From NCBI RefSeq assembly GCF_023515995.1, contig NZ_CP097320.1, positions 1,612,001-1,676,000 of the forward strand: a stretch of DNA of 64,000 nucleotides, read 5' to 3'. Below are positions 54,768 to 63,821 of this stretch, in pieces. The notes below the pieces were generated by a model. The model was not told where the DNA came from, did no database searches, and was given only the letters and a program-made list of their open reading frames with translations. Both the position numbers and the translations under genes were made by a program. The DNA comes from Candidatus Mycobacterium methanotrophicum (GTDB lineage Bacteria > Actinomycetota > Actinomycetes > Mycobacteriales > Mycobacteriaceae). Numbering within the stretch: position 1 is the first letter of the stretch; each line of letters starts with the position of its first letter.

Positions 54768-55457
54768 GTGACCATTGCGCGCCCGATCGGCGGTGACGCC
54801 CGGCTCGTCGACGGGGCCTGCTGTGCAGAATCTGGACATGCGGCCCAACGGGACGCGGCCTGGCATCGTCGTGCCCGATGGGCTTGGGGGCTGGCGTGGG
54901 TCAGCATGACCGCCATGCTGGCCGAGGGTGTCATCGGGTTGTGGCAGGGCTTGGCGGTCGGGTCGATCGCGCTGACCGGCTGGGCACTGGGCAGCATGCC
55001 CGAGGCCCTGGCCAGTGCCATGGTGGCGTGGCGGTTCTCCGGCTCGCGCACATTGTCCGAGACGGCGGAACGGCGCGCTCAGCGCGGTGTCGCGTTGTCG
55101 TTTTGGCTGTCGGCGCCCTATATCGGCGCGGAATCGATACATCACCTGTTCGATGCGCACCACGCTGACGTCTCGGTGATCGGTATGGCGTTGACAGCCG
55201 CGTCGTTGGTGCTGATGCCGATCCTGGGGCGGGCCAAGCATGCACTCGCCGGGCAGCTGGGCTCGTCGGCCACCGCCGGCGAAGGTACCCAGAATTATTT
55301 GTGCGGTGCGCAGGCCGCGGCCGTTCTGGTTGGCCTGGTGGTGACCGCCCAGTGGCCGGGCTTCTGGTGGTTTGATCCGGTAATCGGCCTGGGCATTGCC
55401 GCCGCGGCAATCTGGCAGGGCGCCAAGGCGTGGCGCGGTGAGGACTGCGGCTGCTAA
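54768..55457 (+). CDS. CDF-like integral membrane protein next to ctpC
   Basis: 229-aa membrane protein, homologue of Rv3271c, with five to six predicted helices. The first helix block (WVSMTAMLAEGVIGLWQGLA) and the last (WWFDPVIGLGIAAAAIWQGAKAW) are like cation-diffusion-facilitator proteins. A Cys-rich end (GEDCGC) may bind metal. GTG at 54768 was taken; a TTG lies one codon upstream. It converges with ctpC and may share its metal-efflux role. Confidence 0.82.
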   Translation: MTIARPIGGDARLVDGACCAESGHAAQRDAAWHRRARWAWGLAWVSMTAMLAEGVIGLWQGLAVGSIALTGWALGSMPEALASAMVAWRFSGSRTLSETAERRAQRGVALSFWLSAPYIGAESIHHLFDAHHADVSVIGMALTAASLVLMPILGRAKHALAGQLGSSATAGEGTQNYLCGAQAAAVLVGLVVTAQWPGFWWFDPVIGLGIAAAAIWQGAKAWRGEDCGC

Positions 55458-55477
55458 CCCTAAGCCGAAGGCCGGGA

Positions 55478-55516
55478 ATCGGCGTTCCCCGCTTCGCCGC
55501 GCTTGACGGTCGCCAC
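55478..55516. repeat. Copy of the GCTTCGCCGCGCTT intergenic repeat
   Basis: GCTTCGCCGCGCTTG (55490-55504), followed by a TCGCCAC end, matches the interior and right arm of the inverted repeat at 3322-3366. It lies between two convergent genes and could act as a terminator. Confidence 0.5.
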
Positions 55517-57642
55517 TAGTCCAACCGGTAATGAATCAGCCTAGAACTGTTTGCGACGACCGCCACCGAGGACGCATTGTGCAGGATCGCGGCCAGCACC
55601 GGCGACAACGCGCCGCCGGCGCCGATCAACAGCCCGGCGGCGTTGACTGCGATCGACATGCCGTAGTTCTGCTGGATGACCTCGACCGCGCGAGCGCCCA
55701 GGTCGCCCACGTCGAGCAAGCGGTTCAGATCGTCGTTGGCCAAGGCGATGTCGGCGGTCTCGACGGCGACGTCGGTGCCGGCCAGGCCCATGGCGATGCC
55801 GATGTTGGCGGCCGCCAACGCGGGGGCGTCGTTGATGCCGTCGCCGACCATGCCCACGATGTAGCCCTCGTCCTGAAGTTGGCGCACCACTTGGAGCTTG
55901 TCTTCGGGCAGCACCTCGGCGCGCCATTCGTCGATGCCCAGCTCGCCGGCGACCGCAGTCGCCGTGTCGGGATGATCACCGGTGAGCATCACGATTCGGC
56001 GGATCCCGATGGCGCGCAGCTTCTTCAATACATCGGGCGCTTCTGGCCGCACTTCGTCGCGCAGGCTGATCAACCCGACCAGTGTGCCGTCGACCGCGAG
56101 CAGCAGCGGCGTCTCGGCCTGGCGGCGCAGCGCGTCGACCCAGTCGGCGGCCTTTTTGGACACCTTGACGTTTTCCGAGCGCAGCAGCGACGGGCTGCCC
56201 ATCAGCAGTGTTCGTCCGTCGGCCCAGGTCCGCATGCCCAGGCCGACCAGCACTTCGCATTCTTCGTGCGGCGGAATGATGATGCGGCGTTCCTCGGTCG
56301 AGCGGATCACGGCCTCGGCCAGCGGGTGACGTGAGTGCAGCTCCGAGCTGGCGGCGTAGGCGAGCACCTGCTCTGGCTGCCAATTCTCATGCAACGCAAT
56401 AATATTCGTCACGATAGGACGCCCGACGGTGAGTGTGCCGGTCTTGTCGAAGACGATCGCGTCCACTCGGCCGGCCTGCTCGAGGTGCGAGCCGCCTTTG
56501 ATCAGGATGCCGCGGCGCGCGCCGTTGCCGATCGCCGCGCTGATTGCGGTCGGCGTCGCCAGGCCCACTGCGCACGGGCAGGCGATCAACAACATGGTCA
56601 TCGCGCGCCGGACGTCTCCGGTGATGGCCAGGGTGACCGCCGACACGATGAACGAGAGCGGGACGAAGCGACGGGAAAAGTTCTCGCCGACGGTCTGGAT
56701 CGGCGCCCGATCGTGTTGGGCCTCTTCGACGCGAGCGATGATGCGGCCGATGGTGGTTTCGTTGCCGACGGCGCCAGCGCGGACAACCAGACGTCCGCGC
56801 AGCACCACCGAACCCGCGTGCACCGTCGCCCCGGCAAGGATGCTGGCGGGCAGCGTTTCGCCGGTGATCGCGGACTGGTCGACAATGGCCTCGCCGTCGA
56901 CCACCTCACCGTCGACCGGTATCGCGACGTGGTCGTGGATCACCACGTCGTCGCCGACCTGGATGGAATCTATCGGGACTTGCACCTCGTTGCCGTCGGC
57001 CAGCCGGATCCATGCCGTGTCGGTGCGGCCGCGCAGCAGGTCCGAGATGGCCCGCCGGGTCCGTCGCAACGTCAAATCCTGAAGGTACTCACCGATGTTC
57101 AGCAGCCACAGCACGGTGAGCGCGACGACGTTCTCGCGCAACACCAGGCTTGCCACAGTCGCTGCGGTTACCAGCGCATCGGTGCCTGCGCGTCCGGACC
57201 GCAGTGAGCGCAACGCGCCGCGCAGGAACGGATAGCCCATGAACACCGTCGCGCCGGCCGCGACGAGCTGGCCGCTCGGGCCCAGCAGCGGCGCACGGTT
57301 GAAGCCGTAGCGCCGCAGCCCGAGTAATGCCAGCGCGGCGCCGCCGAGCACCATGCGCAGCACCTCGGTGTTGCGGACGTCGGACGACCGCGGTGTGCGA
57401 GCCGGGATCAGCTCGGCGGCAACGTGTTCTGCCGACGTGATTGCCGCCAGCACCTCCTCACGGTCACAGCGCCTCGGCGAATACCAGACGACGACGGAAC
57501 CGGTGCGTGGGTAGGCGTGCACGCAACGCACCCCGTCCTGCCGATCGACCGCCTCTTCCACCGCGACGGCGCGGCGAGGATTCGAACGCGCCCATCCGAC
57601 ATGCACCCGCATCCGCCCGGCAGCGTCGGAAACGACGCGCAC
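55516..57642 (-). CDS. ctpC: P1B-type metal-transporting ATPase CtpC
   Basis: 708-aa heavy-metal P-type ATPase (Zn/Mn efflux in M. tuberculosis). The metal site CPC is in LLIACPCAVGLATPTAIS, the phosphorylation site in DKTGTLTVGRP, the HP motif in SRHPLAEAVI, and the hinge GDGINDAPAL is intact. The N-terminus lacks a CxxC metal domain. GTG 57642 is two bases after the pacL1 stop; the upstream extension reads into pacL1 in another frame. It pairs with PacL1 as scaffold. Confidence 0.94.
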   Translation of the reverse strand: MRVVSDAAGRMRVHVGWARSNPRRAVAVEEAVDRQDGVRCVHAYPRTGSVVVWYSPRRCDREEVLAAITSAEHVAAELIPARTPRSSDVRNTEVLRMVLGGAALALLGLRRYGFNRAPLLGPSGQLVAAGATVFMGYPFLRGALRSLRSGRAGTDALVTAATVASLVLRENVVALTVLWLLNIGEYLQDLTLRRTRRAISDLLRGRTDTAWIRLADGNEVQVPIDSIQVGDDVVIHDHVAIPVDGEVVDGEAIVDQSAITGETLPASILAGATVHAGSVVLRGRLVVRAGAVGNETTIGRIIARVEEAQHDRAPIQTVGENFSRRFVPLSFIVSAVTLAITGDVRRAMTMLLIACPCAVGLATPTAISAAIGNGARRGILIKGGSHLEQAGRVDAIVFDKTGTLTVGRPIVTNIIALHENWQPEQVLAYAASSELHSRHPLAEAVIRSTEERRIIIPPHEECEVLVGLGMRTWADGRTLLMGSPSLLRSENVKVSKKAADWVDALRRQAETPLLLAVDGTLVGLISLRDEVRPEAPDVLKKLRAIGIRRIVMLTGDHPDTATAVAGELGIDEWRAEVLPEDKLQVVRQLQDEGYIVGMVGDGINDAPALAAANIGIAMGLAGTDVAVETADIALANDDLNRLLDVGDLGARAVEVIQQNYGMSIAVNAAGLLIGAGGALSPVLAAILHNASSVAVVANSSRLIHYRLD

Positions 57643-57643
57643 G

Positions 57644-57922
57644 TCAGTGCTCGTGGTCGTGGTTGCCGATCGCCGGAGGCTGCGCCTCCTCGCCGATGCG
57701 TTCGCGGGCCTCGGCCACCACGTCGGCCAGCTTGAGCCGGGCGGACTCCGCTGCCTCCTCGGCACGCCGGGTTCCGCGCAGTCCCCACTCCGTGGTGGTC
57801 ACCGCGGCGTCGTGAATCGGAGCCTTCGCCAGGGCCCTACGCACAACCTCGTACGCGCTCACCCCGACCAGCCCGGTGACCACCGTTCCGGCCGCCTTGC
57901 CCAAAAAGCCGTGCATCAACAT
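57644..57922 (-). CDS. pacL1: PacL1-type (DUF1490) CtpC-associated protein
   Basis: 92-aa small membrane protein. One N-terminal transmembrane helix (about 7-27) is followed by an amphipathic Glu/Ala-rich helix (EEAAESARLKLADVVAEARERI). The C-terminus ends NHDHEH, corresponding to the metal-binding His/Asp tail of PacL1 (Rv3269), which stabilises and assists CtpC. Its stop is one base from the ctpC GTG. Confidence 0.92.
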   Translation of the reverse strand: MLMHGFLGKAAGTVVTGLVGVSAYEVVRRALAKAPIHDAAVTTTEWGLRGTRRAEEAAESARLKLADVVAEARERIGEEAQPPAIGNHDHEH

Positions 57923-58304
57923 CCCCAGAACCTTCCCTAGGTAACCGTGTCGCCAAACCTAACATACAAATATTGCAATACCAACATGTATCGCCGCTGG
58001 GAAGTGCCTAATTAACGCCCCCGGCAAACTCACCGCGACGCGGTTAGAGTGTGCTATCGTGACGGGATCACCCGTCCAGAAACCGGCGGGAACTGCCGTT
58101 AAGTCTCGGCGGCAACCATCATTTGACACAAGTCAAGTCGACCGCCTGGTGCAGCTGCGCGCGGCGCTGGTGTCAATTTCCGCCACGCCCGGCAACCCGG
58201 GCAGCCGTCATATCGGCTGTTTCGATCGGCACTGCGGCCGGCGGGTCAAAGGGCGCCGGCCGGGTGCGGGGTGTCGGTACCGGGGCGGAAAGGCTCGGCT
58301 ATTC
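57923..58304. other. Upstream region of pacL1-ctpC with AT-rich palindrome
   Basis: A 382-bp gap. At 57971-57980 there is a perfect palindrome, TATTGCAATA, inside an AT-rich block (57958-57990) about 50 bp before pacL1. This is the kind of site used by metal-sensing ArsR/SmtB repressors, though no such regulator lies in this window. The plus-strand part from 58059 is open in the frame of the acyltransferase but reads as unrelated basic residues. No other gene is seen. Confidence 0.5.
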
Positions 58305-59756
58305 GTGCTCTCTTTCATATCGCCGACCGATGCGCTGTTCTTGTATGCGGAGGCCGTGCAGCGGCCGATCAACGTCGGGGCGCTGGGTGTGCTGAGCCGG
58401 CCGGAAGGCGCCGGCGCCCAAGACGCGCGGGCAATGGTCGCCGAAGCGTTGACTCGCGATCAGGTGGCGCCGCTGTGGCGGCGCCACCCGCACCGTTCGC
58501 TTATCTCGCTTGGGCAGTGGCGTTGGTGCACCGACGACGACATTGACCTGGATTACCATGTGCGCCTCAGCTCTTTACCCCAGCCCGCCGGCATGGCCGA
58601 GTTGTGCGATCTGGTTTCGCGGCTGCATAGCGGACGGCTCGATCTGAACCGCCCGCTGTGGCAGTTCCATCTGATCGAAGGGCTCCCCGACGGGCGCTAT
58701 GCAATTTATGTCAAGGTGCACCACGCGTTGGCCGACGGGGTTTCGGCCATGCGCCTGCTGCAACAGACCGTCAGTACGGACCCGGACCGGCGCGGGATGC
58801 CGGCGCTGTGGGAGGTGGGCACACAGCCGAGCGGCGACGACGTATCCGGCGGCATCGGTCCGTGGCGTGTGGCCCAGGGTGTGGTCAAAGCGACCGGAGA
58901 GCTTGCCGGAATGGCGCCGGCTCTCGCCGACACGGTGTGGCGGGCGGTGCGCCGCCGCGGTGGTCCGCTGACCCTGGCCGCGCCGCACACACCGCTCAAC
59001 GTGCCGATCAGCAGCGCCCGGTCCTTCGCCGGACGCAGCTTCCCGATCGACCGGCTGCGGCTGGTCGCCAAACACACCGATGCCACTCTCAACGACGTGG
59101 TGCTCGCCATGTGCGCGGGTGCGCTGCGTCGTTATCTGTTGCGGCGTAACGCATTGCCGAGCGCGCCGCTGATGGCGATGGTGCCGGTGTCGCTGCGCGG
59201 CGACGAGCCTGCCGGCGCGGCCGTTCCCGGCAACAGAATCGGCACATTGACGTGCTCGCTGGGCACACAATTGGCAGACCCAGCCGAGCGTCTTGCGGCA
59301 GTACAGGCCAGCATGTGCGACGGCAAGGCCGCGCTGGCCGGCCGCAGCCAACTACAGGTGTTGGCGATGAGTGCGCTTGGTGCTGCCCCGCTCGCGATTG
59401 CGATAGCGCTCGGGCATGGGCTGGGCCCGCTGCGCCCGCCAAACGTGATGATTTCCAACGTTCCCGGCCCATCGGGCCCGCTCTACTGGAACGGCGCTCA
59501 CCTCGAAGCGCTTTACCCGCTGTCGGTCCCCGTTGACGGGCAGACGCTGAACATCACGTGCACCAGCGTCAATGACCAAATCATCTTCGGCCTGACTGCT
59601 TGCCGTCGCGCCGTTCCGGCAATCGGAACTCTAGCGGATTTTCTTGGCCGCGAACTTGATTTGCTCGACGCTTTCTACCGGATTCCCGTTGGCATTGGGG
59701 TGGATCGCAGGACGCGGCGGCGTCGAGCGCGGGCGACCCCTACCGCACGCGGGTGA
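58305..59756 (+). CDS. WS/DGAT-family acyltransferase (triacylglycerol synthase-like)
   Basis: About 483 aa. SPTDALFLYAE opens the domain; the catalytic motif HHALADG (HHxxxDG) lies in VKVHHALADGVSAM. The later PLWQFHLIEGL, MVPVSLR and NVMISNVPGP blocks are typical. It esterifies fatty acyl-CoA with diacylglycerol or alcohol in the family. GTG 58305 was chosen over an upstream ATG-like start at 58059, because the first 82 residues of that reading are arginine-rich and not conserved. It appears inserted between pacL1 and the Rv3268 homologue. Confidence 0.85.
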   Translation: MLSFISPTDALFLYAEAVQRPINVGALGVLSRPEGAGAQDARAMVAEALTRDQVAPLWRRHPHRSLISLGQWRWCTDDDIDLDYHVRLSSLPQPAGMAELCDLVSRLHSGRLDLNRPLWQFHLIEGLPDGRYAIYVKVHHALADGVSAMRLLQQTVSTDPDRRGMPALWEVGTQPSGDDVSGGIGPWRVAQGVVKATGELAGMAPALADTVWRAVRRRGGPLTLAAPHTPLNVPISSARSFAGRSFPIDRLRLVAKHTDATLNDVVLAMCAGALRRYLLRRNALPSAPLMAMVPVSLRGDEPAGAAVPGNRIGTLTCSLGTQLADPAERLAAVQASMCDGKAALAGRSQLQVLAMSALGAAPLAIAIALGHGLGPLRPPNVMISNVPGPSGPLYWNGAHLEALYPLSVPVDGQTLNITCTSVNDQIIFGLTACRRAVPAIGTLADFLGRELDLLDAFYRIPVGIGVDRRTRRRRARATPTARG

Positions 59757-60453
59757 CCTTCTCGGTCTCGATCCTGCGTGCCAGCGACGCCAGATCCGGG
59801 TTGGCCACCTGCACCAGCGACCCGCCGATCGCCAGGACCGCTAACAGGCCGTCGATCACGTCGTCCGGCCCATCCCACGATGCCGTCGAGAGCACCCGAT
59901 CCTCGGCCGTCAAACCCCTTGCCACAATTGATCTTTGGCATGCGGCAAGCACCTCGTCGACCGATCGTCCCGCCAACGCCGGGCCGGGCTGAGGCTCGGC
60001 GACAATCTGATCGCCGTGCACCCGCACCGCGGTCGCATAGTCGGTGACACCGACCGGCAGATCGGGCACCGGGCGCCCGAACGGGTCCAGCGACAGCACC
60101 GCAACCTCGCCGGCGCCGGTGGTGTCAGCCGCCTCCAGCCGGTCGACGGTGCACAACGCGACGTCTGCCGCTGCCCCGTCGCCGAGCACCACGTCGGCGC
60201 CTATCCACCACACCCCGAACAGCACCGCCGCCGTCTGCCAGTGCGCCGGTAGCAACACCGCCACCCGGCTGGCCGGCCCGGCGCCCAACTCGTCGCGTAA
60301 CAGGTTGCCCGTCTTGGCCGCCCAGTTGACCAGCGTCGCCGCGGACAGCTCGATGCGCTCACCGGTGGCGTCGTCGTAGTAGGTGATACGCGGGCCGACG
60401 GAGTCGGCGCGCAGCATCGGGTCCAGCACCGCCGCGCTCAGCGTGACGGTCAT
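59740..60453 (-). CDS. TIGR03089-family protein (acyl-AMP ligase N-domain fragment-like)
   Basis: 237-aa protein, homologue of Rv3268. It resembles the N-terminal part of an adenylate-forming enzyme (RITYYDDATGERIELSAATL, RVAVLLPAHWQTAAVLFGVW) but lacks the AMP-binding signature and C-domain. The TIGR03089 family has no defined role. ATG at 60453 overlaps the stop of a 27-codon frame derived from a MIRU-like unit after lcp1. Its 3' end overlaps the acyltransferase gene by 17 bp. Confidence 0.88.
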   Translation of the reverse strand: MTVTLSAAVLDPMLRADSVGPRITYYDDATGERIELSAATLVNWAAKTGNLLRDELGAGPASRVAVLLPAHWQTAAVLFGVWWIGADVVLGDGAAADVALCTVDRLEAADTTGAGEVAVLSLDPFGRPVPDLPVGVTDYATAVRVHGDQIVAEPQPGPALAGRSVDEVLAACQRSIVARGLTAEDRVLSTASWDGPDDVIDGLLAVLAIGGSLVQVANPDLASLARRIETEKVTRVR

Positions 60454-60534
60454 AAAGTGCCGCTCCTGCCCATCGCTTCGCCCCCCTCACCACTTCGCGG
60501 CTGGGGATGCCCCCACTGCATCGTCGCCGGCACG
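60454..60534 (-). repeat. Insert-bearing MIRU-like unit coupling lcp1 to the TIGR03089 gene
   Basis: On the minus strand, directly after the lcp1 TGA, a GTG at 60533 opens 27 codons. They end in a TGA overlapping the next gene ATG (ATGA). The sequence contains CGGCGACGATGCAGTGGGGG, then a CCCCAGCC dyad region, then GAAGCGATGGGCAGGAGCGG. It shows the longer MIRU form with a GC insert and matches the start of the element at 18985. Confidence 0.7.
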
Positions 60535-62004
60535 TCAGTTGACGCACTCGGGGTGCTCGGAGCCGGCGGTCAGGATCGGCGACGGCGGGGGAGCGGTGTT
60601 GTTGGCCGAGTCGGAGTGCGACGCGGCGGCCGCCGTTGCGCCTGCGCCGTCGCCCAGGCCCGAGCCCGGCCCGGTGTAGTCGTTGGCCAGCACCACCCGA
60701 ACCGATCCCGCCGGCAGCGATGGATTGGCACTCACCGGAAGTCCGCCGAGATCTTTGGCGACCGCTTGCGCGCCCAGGTCGTCGGCCTTTGCGGCTTGCA
60801 CCTGGCTGGCGGACACGTGGGCGGCATCGTTGTTGCCGACAGTACCTGCGGCAAATCCCTTCGCGGTCAACACCGCTGACACCGCCGCCGCGAGCCCGTT
60901 GACATCTGTGTCGTTGAGCACGCTGGCGGTGGTCTTGTCGGGCGTGTACGCCAGCTCCTCGCTCTTGCCCTGCGCCTGGTCGTGCAACAGGCCGGCGACC
61001 CAGTCTTGCACCTGATGGGGATCGACCCGCACGACGCTGTGCATGCCGTCGTCGCTCCAGCCCGACTCGTCGAGCACCGGGATGGTGGCGAAGGCGATCC
61101 TGCCCGCGGCCAGCTTCTGCAGCTGGTTTACGAAATCCATGATGTCCCAACCGGACGACAGCACAACCGAGCGCTGGATGGCCAGCTGCAGCCGGTTCAT
61201 CGTCGCCGGGCTCGACAAAGTCTTGCCGGAGATCACCTGGTGGGCCAGCGACGCCATCACCACCTGCTGGCGCACCACCCGGTCCAGGTCGCCGCGGGGC
61301 AGGTCATGGCGCTGGCGGACAAAGCTCAGCGCTTGCGGACCGTTGAGCTTCTGCCAGCCGGCCGGAAAGTCGGCGCCCGAAAGTGGTTCGTACACTGGCG
61401 CTTTAAGGCAGACGTTGACGCCGCCGAGGGCGTCTGTGATCAATGCGAAGCCCAGCAGCCCGATCTCGGCGTAGTGGTCGACGGTGACGCCGGTGAGGTC
61501 GGCAACGGTTTTGACCAGCGCCTCGCGGCCGGCCTCGGTTCCTTCTGCCTCGGCCTGCGCGGGCGCGACGCCGGATTTGACCAGGCTGACCCGCTTCTCT
61601 TCCTTGGTCTGGCCGTAGACGCCGTTGATTTTGGTCTTGCCCAGCCCGGGCGCCGCCACGTAGGTGTCTCGCGGAATCGAGATGGCCGTCGCCGATTTCC
61701 CGCTGTTGGGGATGCGCACCAGGATGATGGTGTCGGTGTTGCTGGCCACCTCGTTGCCGGCCCGCAGCGCCGCCAACTCCTGGGCGCTGAGCGGGTTGCC
61801 GCGGGCGTCGGTGCGGCTGTCCATGCCGACCAGCAGGATGTCGATCGCGCCGTCGTCGCCGCCTTGACCCAGCGACGGGGCGAAGACGTGGAAGATGCCG
61901 TCCTCGAAAGAGCGGACCTTGCCCCATGCGACCCCGGTGCCGAGCACGACCGCCACGGCGGCCACAGTTGCAATCACACGAACCACGCGTTCCCCAGGCA
62001 TCAC
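60535..62004 (-). CDS. lcp1: LytR-CpsA-Psr ligase Lcp1
   Basis: 489-aa membrane enzyme, homologue of Rv3267/Lcp1, which joins arabinogalactan to peptidoglycan. One N-terminal transmembrane helix (about 8-27) precedes the LCP domain with DILLVGMDSRTD, ISIPRDTYV and FVRQRHDLPRGDLDRVVRQQ, whose Arg residues bind the polyprenyl pyrophosphate. A LytR_C domain (about 355-450) ends the protein. It is divergent from rmlD, separated by only 38 bp, which must hold both promoters or promoters inside coding sequence. Confidence 0.93.
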   Translation of the reverse strand: MMPGERVVRVIATVAAVAVVLGTGVAWGKVRSFEDGIFHVFAPSLGQGGDDGAIDILLVGMDSRTDARGNPLSAQELAALRAGNEVASNTDTIILVRIPNSGKSATAISIPRDTYVAAPGLGKTKINGVYGQTKEEKRVSLVKSGVAPAQAEAEGTEAGREALVKTVADLTGVTVDHYAEIGLLGFALITDALGGVNVCLKAPVYEPLSGADFPAGWQKLNGPQALSFVRQRHDLPRGDLDRVVRQQVVMASLAHQVISGKTLSSPATMNRLQLAIQRSVVLSSGWDIMDFVNQLQKLAAGRIAFATIPVLDESGWSDDGMHSVVRVDPHQVQDWVAGLLHDQAQGKSEELAYTPDKTTASVLNDTDVNGLAAAVSAVLTAKGFAAGTVGNNDAAHVSASQVQAAKADDLGAQAVAKDLGGLPVSANPSLPAGSVRVVLANDYTGPGSGLGDGAGATAAAASHSDSANNTAPPPSPILTAGSEHPECVN

Positions 62005-62042
62005 TCTAGACTACTTTTGCCACAGCAGTATGGCGCGTAGCC

Positions 62043-62933
62043 GTGGCTTCGGCGTGCCAGACTCGTGACGTGCGGATCATGATCACCGGCGCCGGCGGCC
62101 AGCTCGGAAGCCTTCTTTCGGCCGCGGCCGCCCGGCAGGGCCGCGACGTGCGGGCGTTCACGTCGGCGCAGTGGGACGTCACCGACGCGGCTGCCGCCGA
62201 GGGGATCGTCGGGCCCGGCGATGTGGTGGTCAATTGCGCGGCCTACACCAATGTCGACGGCGCCGAGAGCGACCAGTCGAGCGCGCGTGCGGTCAATGCC
62301 GCCGGCCCGGGATATATCGCCCGAGCCTGCGAGCGCGTCGGCGCCCGGCTGGTTCACGTCTCCACCGACTACGTCTTCAGCGGCGACTTCGGCGGGTCGG
62401 CGCCGCGCCCTTATGACGTTGACGACCAAACCGGTCCGCTCAGCGTCTACGGCCGTACCAAACTTGCCGGTGAACACGCCGTGCTGGCGGCGCTGCCGCA
62501 GGCCACCGTGGTCCGCACCGCCTGGCTTTACACCGGCGGGAACGGCAAAGACTTTGTCGCGGTGATGCGCCGGCTGGCCGCCGGGGACGGCATCGTCGAG
62601 GTGGTCGACGACCAGACCGGATCACCGACCTACGTCGCTGATCTGGTCGCCGCGCTGCTGCAGGTGGTCGACGGGGGAGTGCACGCGCCGCTGGTACACG
62701 CCGCCAACGGGGGAGCGGTCAGCCGCTTCGAGCAGGCGCGCGCGGTGTTCGCCGGGGTCGGCGCCGACCCGCAACGGGTGGCGCCGGTCAGCAGCGCCGG
62801 CAATCCACGGCCGGCGGCCAGGCCGCCGTATTCGGCGCTGTCCGGCCGCCAGTCGCAGCGGGCCGGCCTTTCGCCGCTGCGACCGTGGCGCGACGCGCTC
62901 GCCGAGGCGCTGCACGCCGCGCCGCGCGGCTGA
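62043..62933 (+). CDS. rmlD: dTDP-4-dehydrorhamnose reductase RmlD
   Basis: 296-aa NADPH-dependent short-chain reductase making dTDP-rhamnose for the arabinogalactan linker. The N-terminal Rossmann ITGAGGQLGSLL and the catalytic YGRTKLAGE (YxxxK) with TDYVFSGD are intact. The start is uncertain between GTG 62043 and GTG 62070; neither has a good ribosome site. It is the first gene of rmlD-wbbL-manB. Confidence 0.93.
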   Translation: MASACQTRDVRIMITGAGGQLGSLLSAAAARQGRDVRAFTSAQWDVTDAAAAEGIVGPGDVVVNCAAYTNVDGAESDQSSARAVNAAGPGYIARACERVGARLVHVSTDYVFSGDFGGSAPRPYDVDDQTGPLSVYGRTKLAGEHAVLAALPQATVVRTAWLYTGGNGKDFVAVMRRLAAGDGIVEVVDDQTGSPTYVADLVAALLQVVDGGVHAPLVHAANGGAVSRFEQARAVFAGVGADPQRVAPVSSAGNPRPAARPPYSALSGRQSQRAGLSPLRPWRDALAEALHAAPRG

Positions 62934-62950
62934 CCGTTACCCTGCTACCC

Positions 62951-63820
62951 GTGAGTGACGTCCTGCCGGTTGTGACGGTGACCTATTCCCCGGGTCCGCA
63001 TCTGGACCGGTTTTTGGCGTCGCTGTCGCATGCGACGAACCGACGGGTGAGCGTGCTGATGGCCGACAACGGCTCCACCGACGGGGCGCCGCAGGCCGCG
63101 GTCGAGCGTTACCCGGGCGTTCGGCTGTTCTCGACCGGGTCGAACCTCGGCTACGGCGGCGCGGTGAACCGCGCAATCGCGCAGCTCGACGACGGTGACG
63201 AGTGGGTCATGGTGGCCAACCCGGATGTGCAGTGGGGCCCGGGCAGCATCGACGCGCTGCTGGACGCGGCGACGCGGTGGCCGCGGGCGGCGACGTTTGG
63301 CCCGCTGATCCGCGACCCCGGCGGATCGGTGTACCCGTCGGCGCGCCATCTGCCGAGCTTGATCCGCGGCGGCATGCACGCCGTCGTCGGACCGTTGTGG
63401 AAGAACAATCCGTGGTCGGCGGCCTACCGCCAGGAGCGGCTGGAACCCAGCGAGCGGCCGGTGGGCTGGCTTTCGGGGTCGTGTCTGCTGGTGCGTCGCG
63501 CCGCCTTCGAGCAGATCGGCGGCTTCGACGAGCGTTACTTCATGTACATGGAAGACGTTGACCTGGGCGACCGGTTGGGTAAGGCCGGCTGGCTGAACAT
63601 CTATGTGCCGTCGGCGCAGGTGCTGCACTACAAGGGCCACGCCACCGGCCGCGACCCCGCGCGCCACCTGGCGGGGCACCACAAAAGCACCTACCTTTAT
63701 CTCGCCTGCCGCCATGCTGGGTGGCGGCGGGCCCCGCTGCGCTGGGTCATCCGGGCGGGACTGGCGGTGCGTGCGCGGCTGATGGTGCGGGGCTCGCGGC
63801 GGGCGCAAGGGTGGCCGTGA
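62951..63820 (+). CDS. wbbL1: Rhamnosyltransferase WbbL
   Basis: 289-aa GT2 glycosyltransferase adding rhamnose to GlcNAc-PP-decaprenol to form the arabinogalactan linker. The N-terminal GT2 fold shows VLMADNGSTDG and ANPDVQWG (the DxD-like acidic site); CLLVRRAAFEQIGGFDERYFMYMEDVDL is the acceptor/catalytic ED motif. The GTG at 62951, 17 bp after rmlD, was chosen over a longer reading from 62885 that overlaps rmlD. It is essential in M. tuberculosis. Confidence 0.93.
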   Translation: MSDVLPVVTVTYSPGPHLDRFLASLSHATNRRVSVLMADNGSTDGAPQAAVERYPGVRLFSTGSNLGYGGAVNRAIAQLDDGDEWVMVANPDVQWGPGSIDALLDAATRWPRAATFGPLIRDPGGSVYPSARHLPSLIRGGMHAVVGPLWKNNPWSAAYRQERLEPSERPVGWLSGSCLLVRRAAFEQIGGFDERYFMYMEDVDLGDRLGKAGWLNIYVPSAQVLHYKGHATGRDPARHLAGHHKSTYLYLACRHAGWRRAPLRWVIRAGLAVRARLMVRGSRRAQGWP

Positions 63821-63821
63821 C

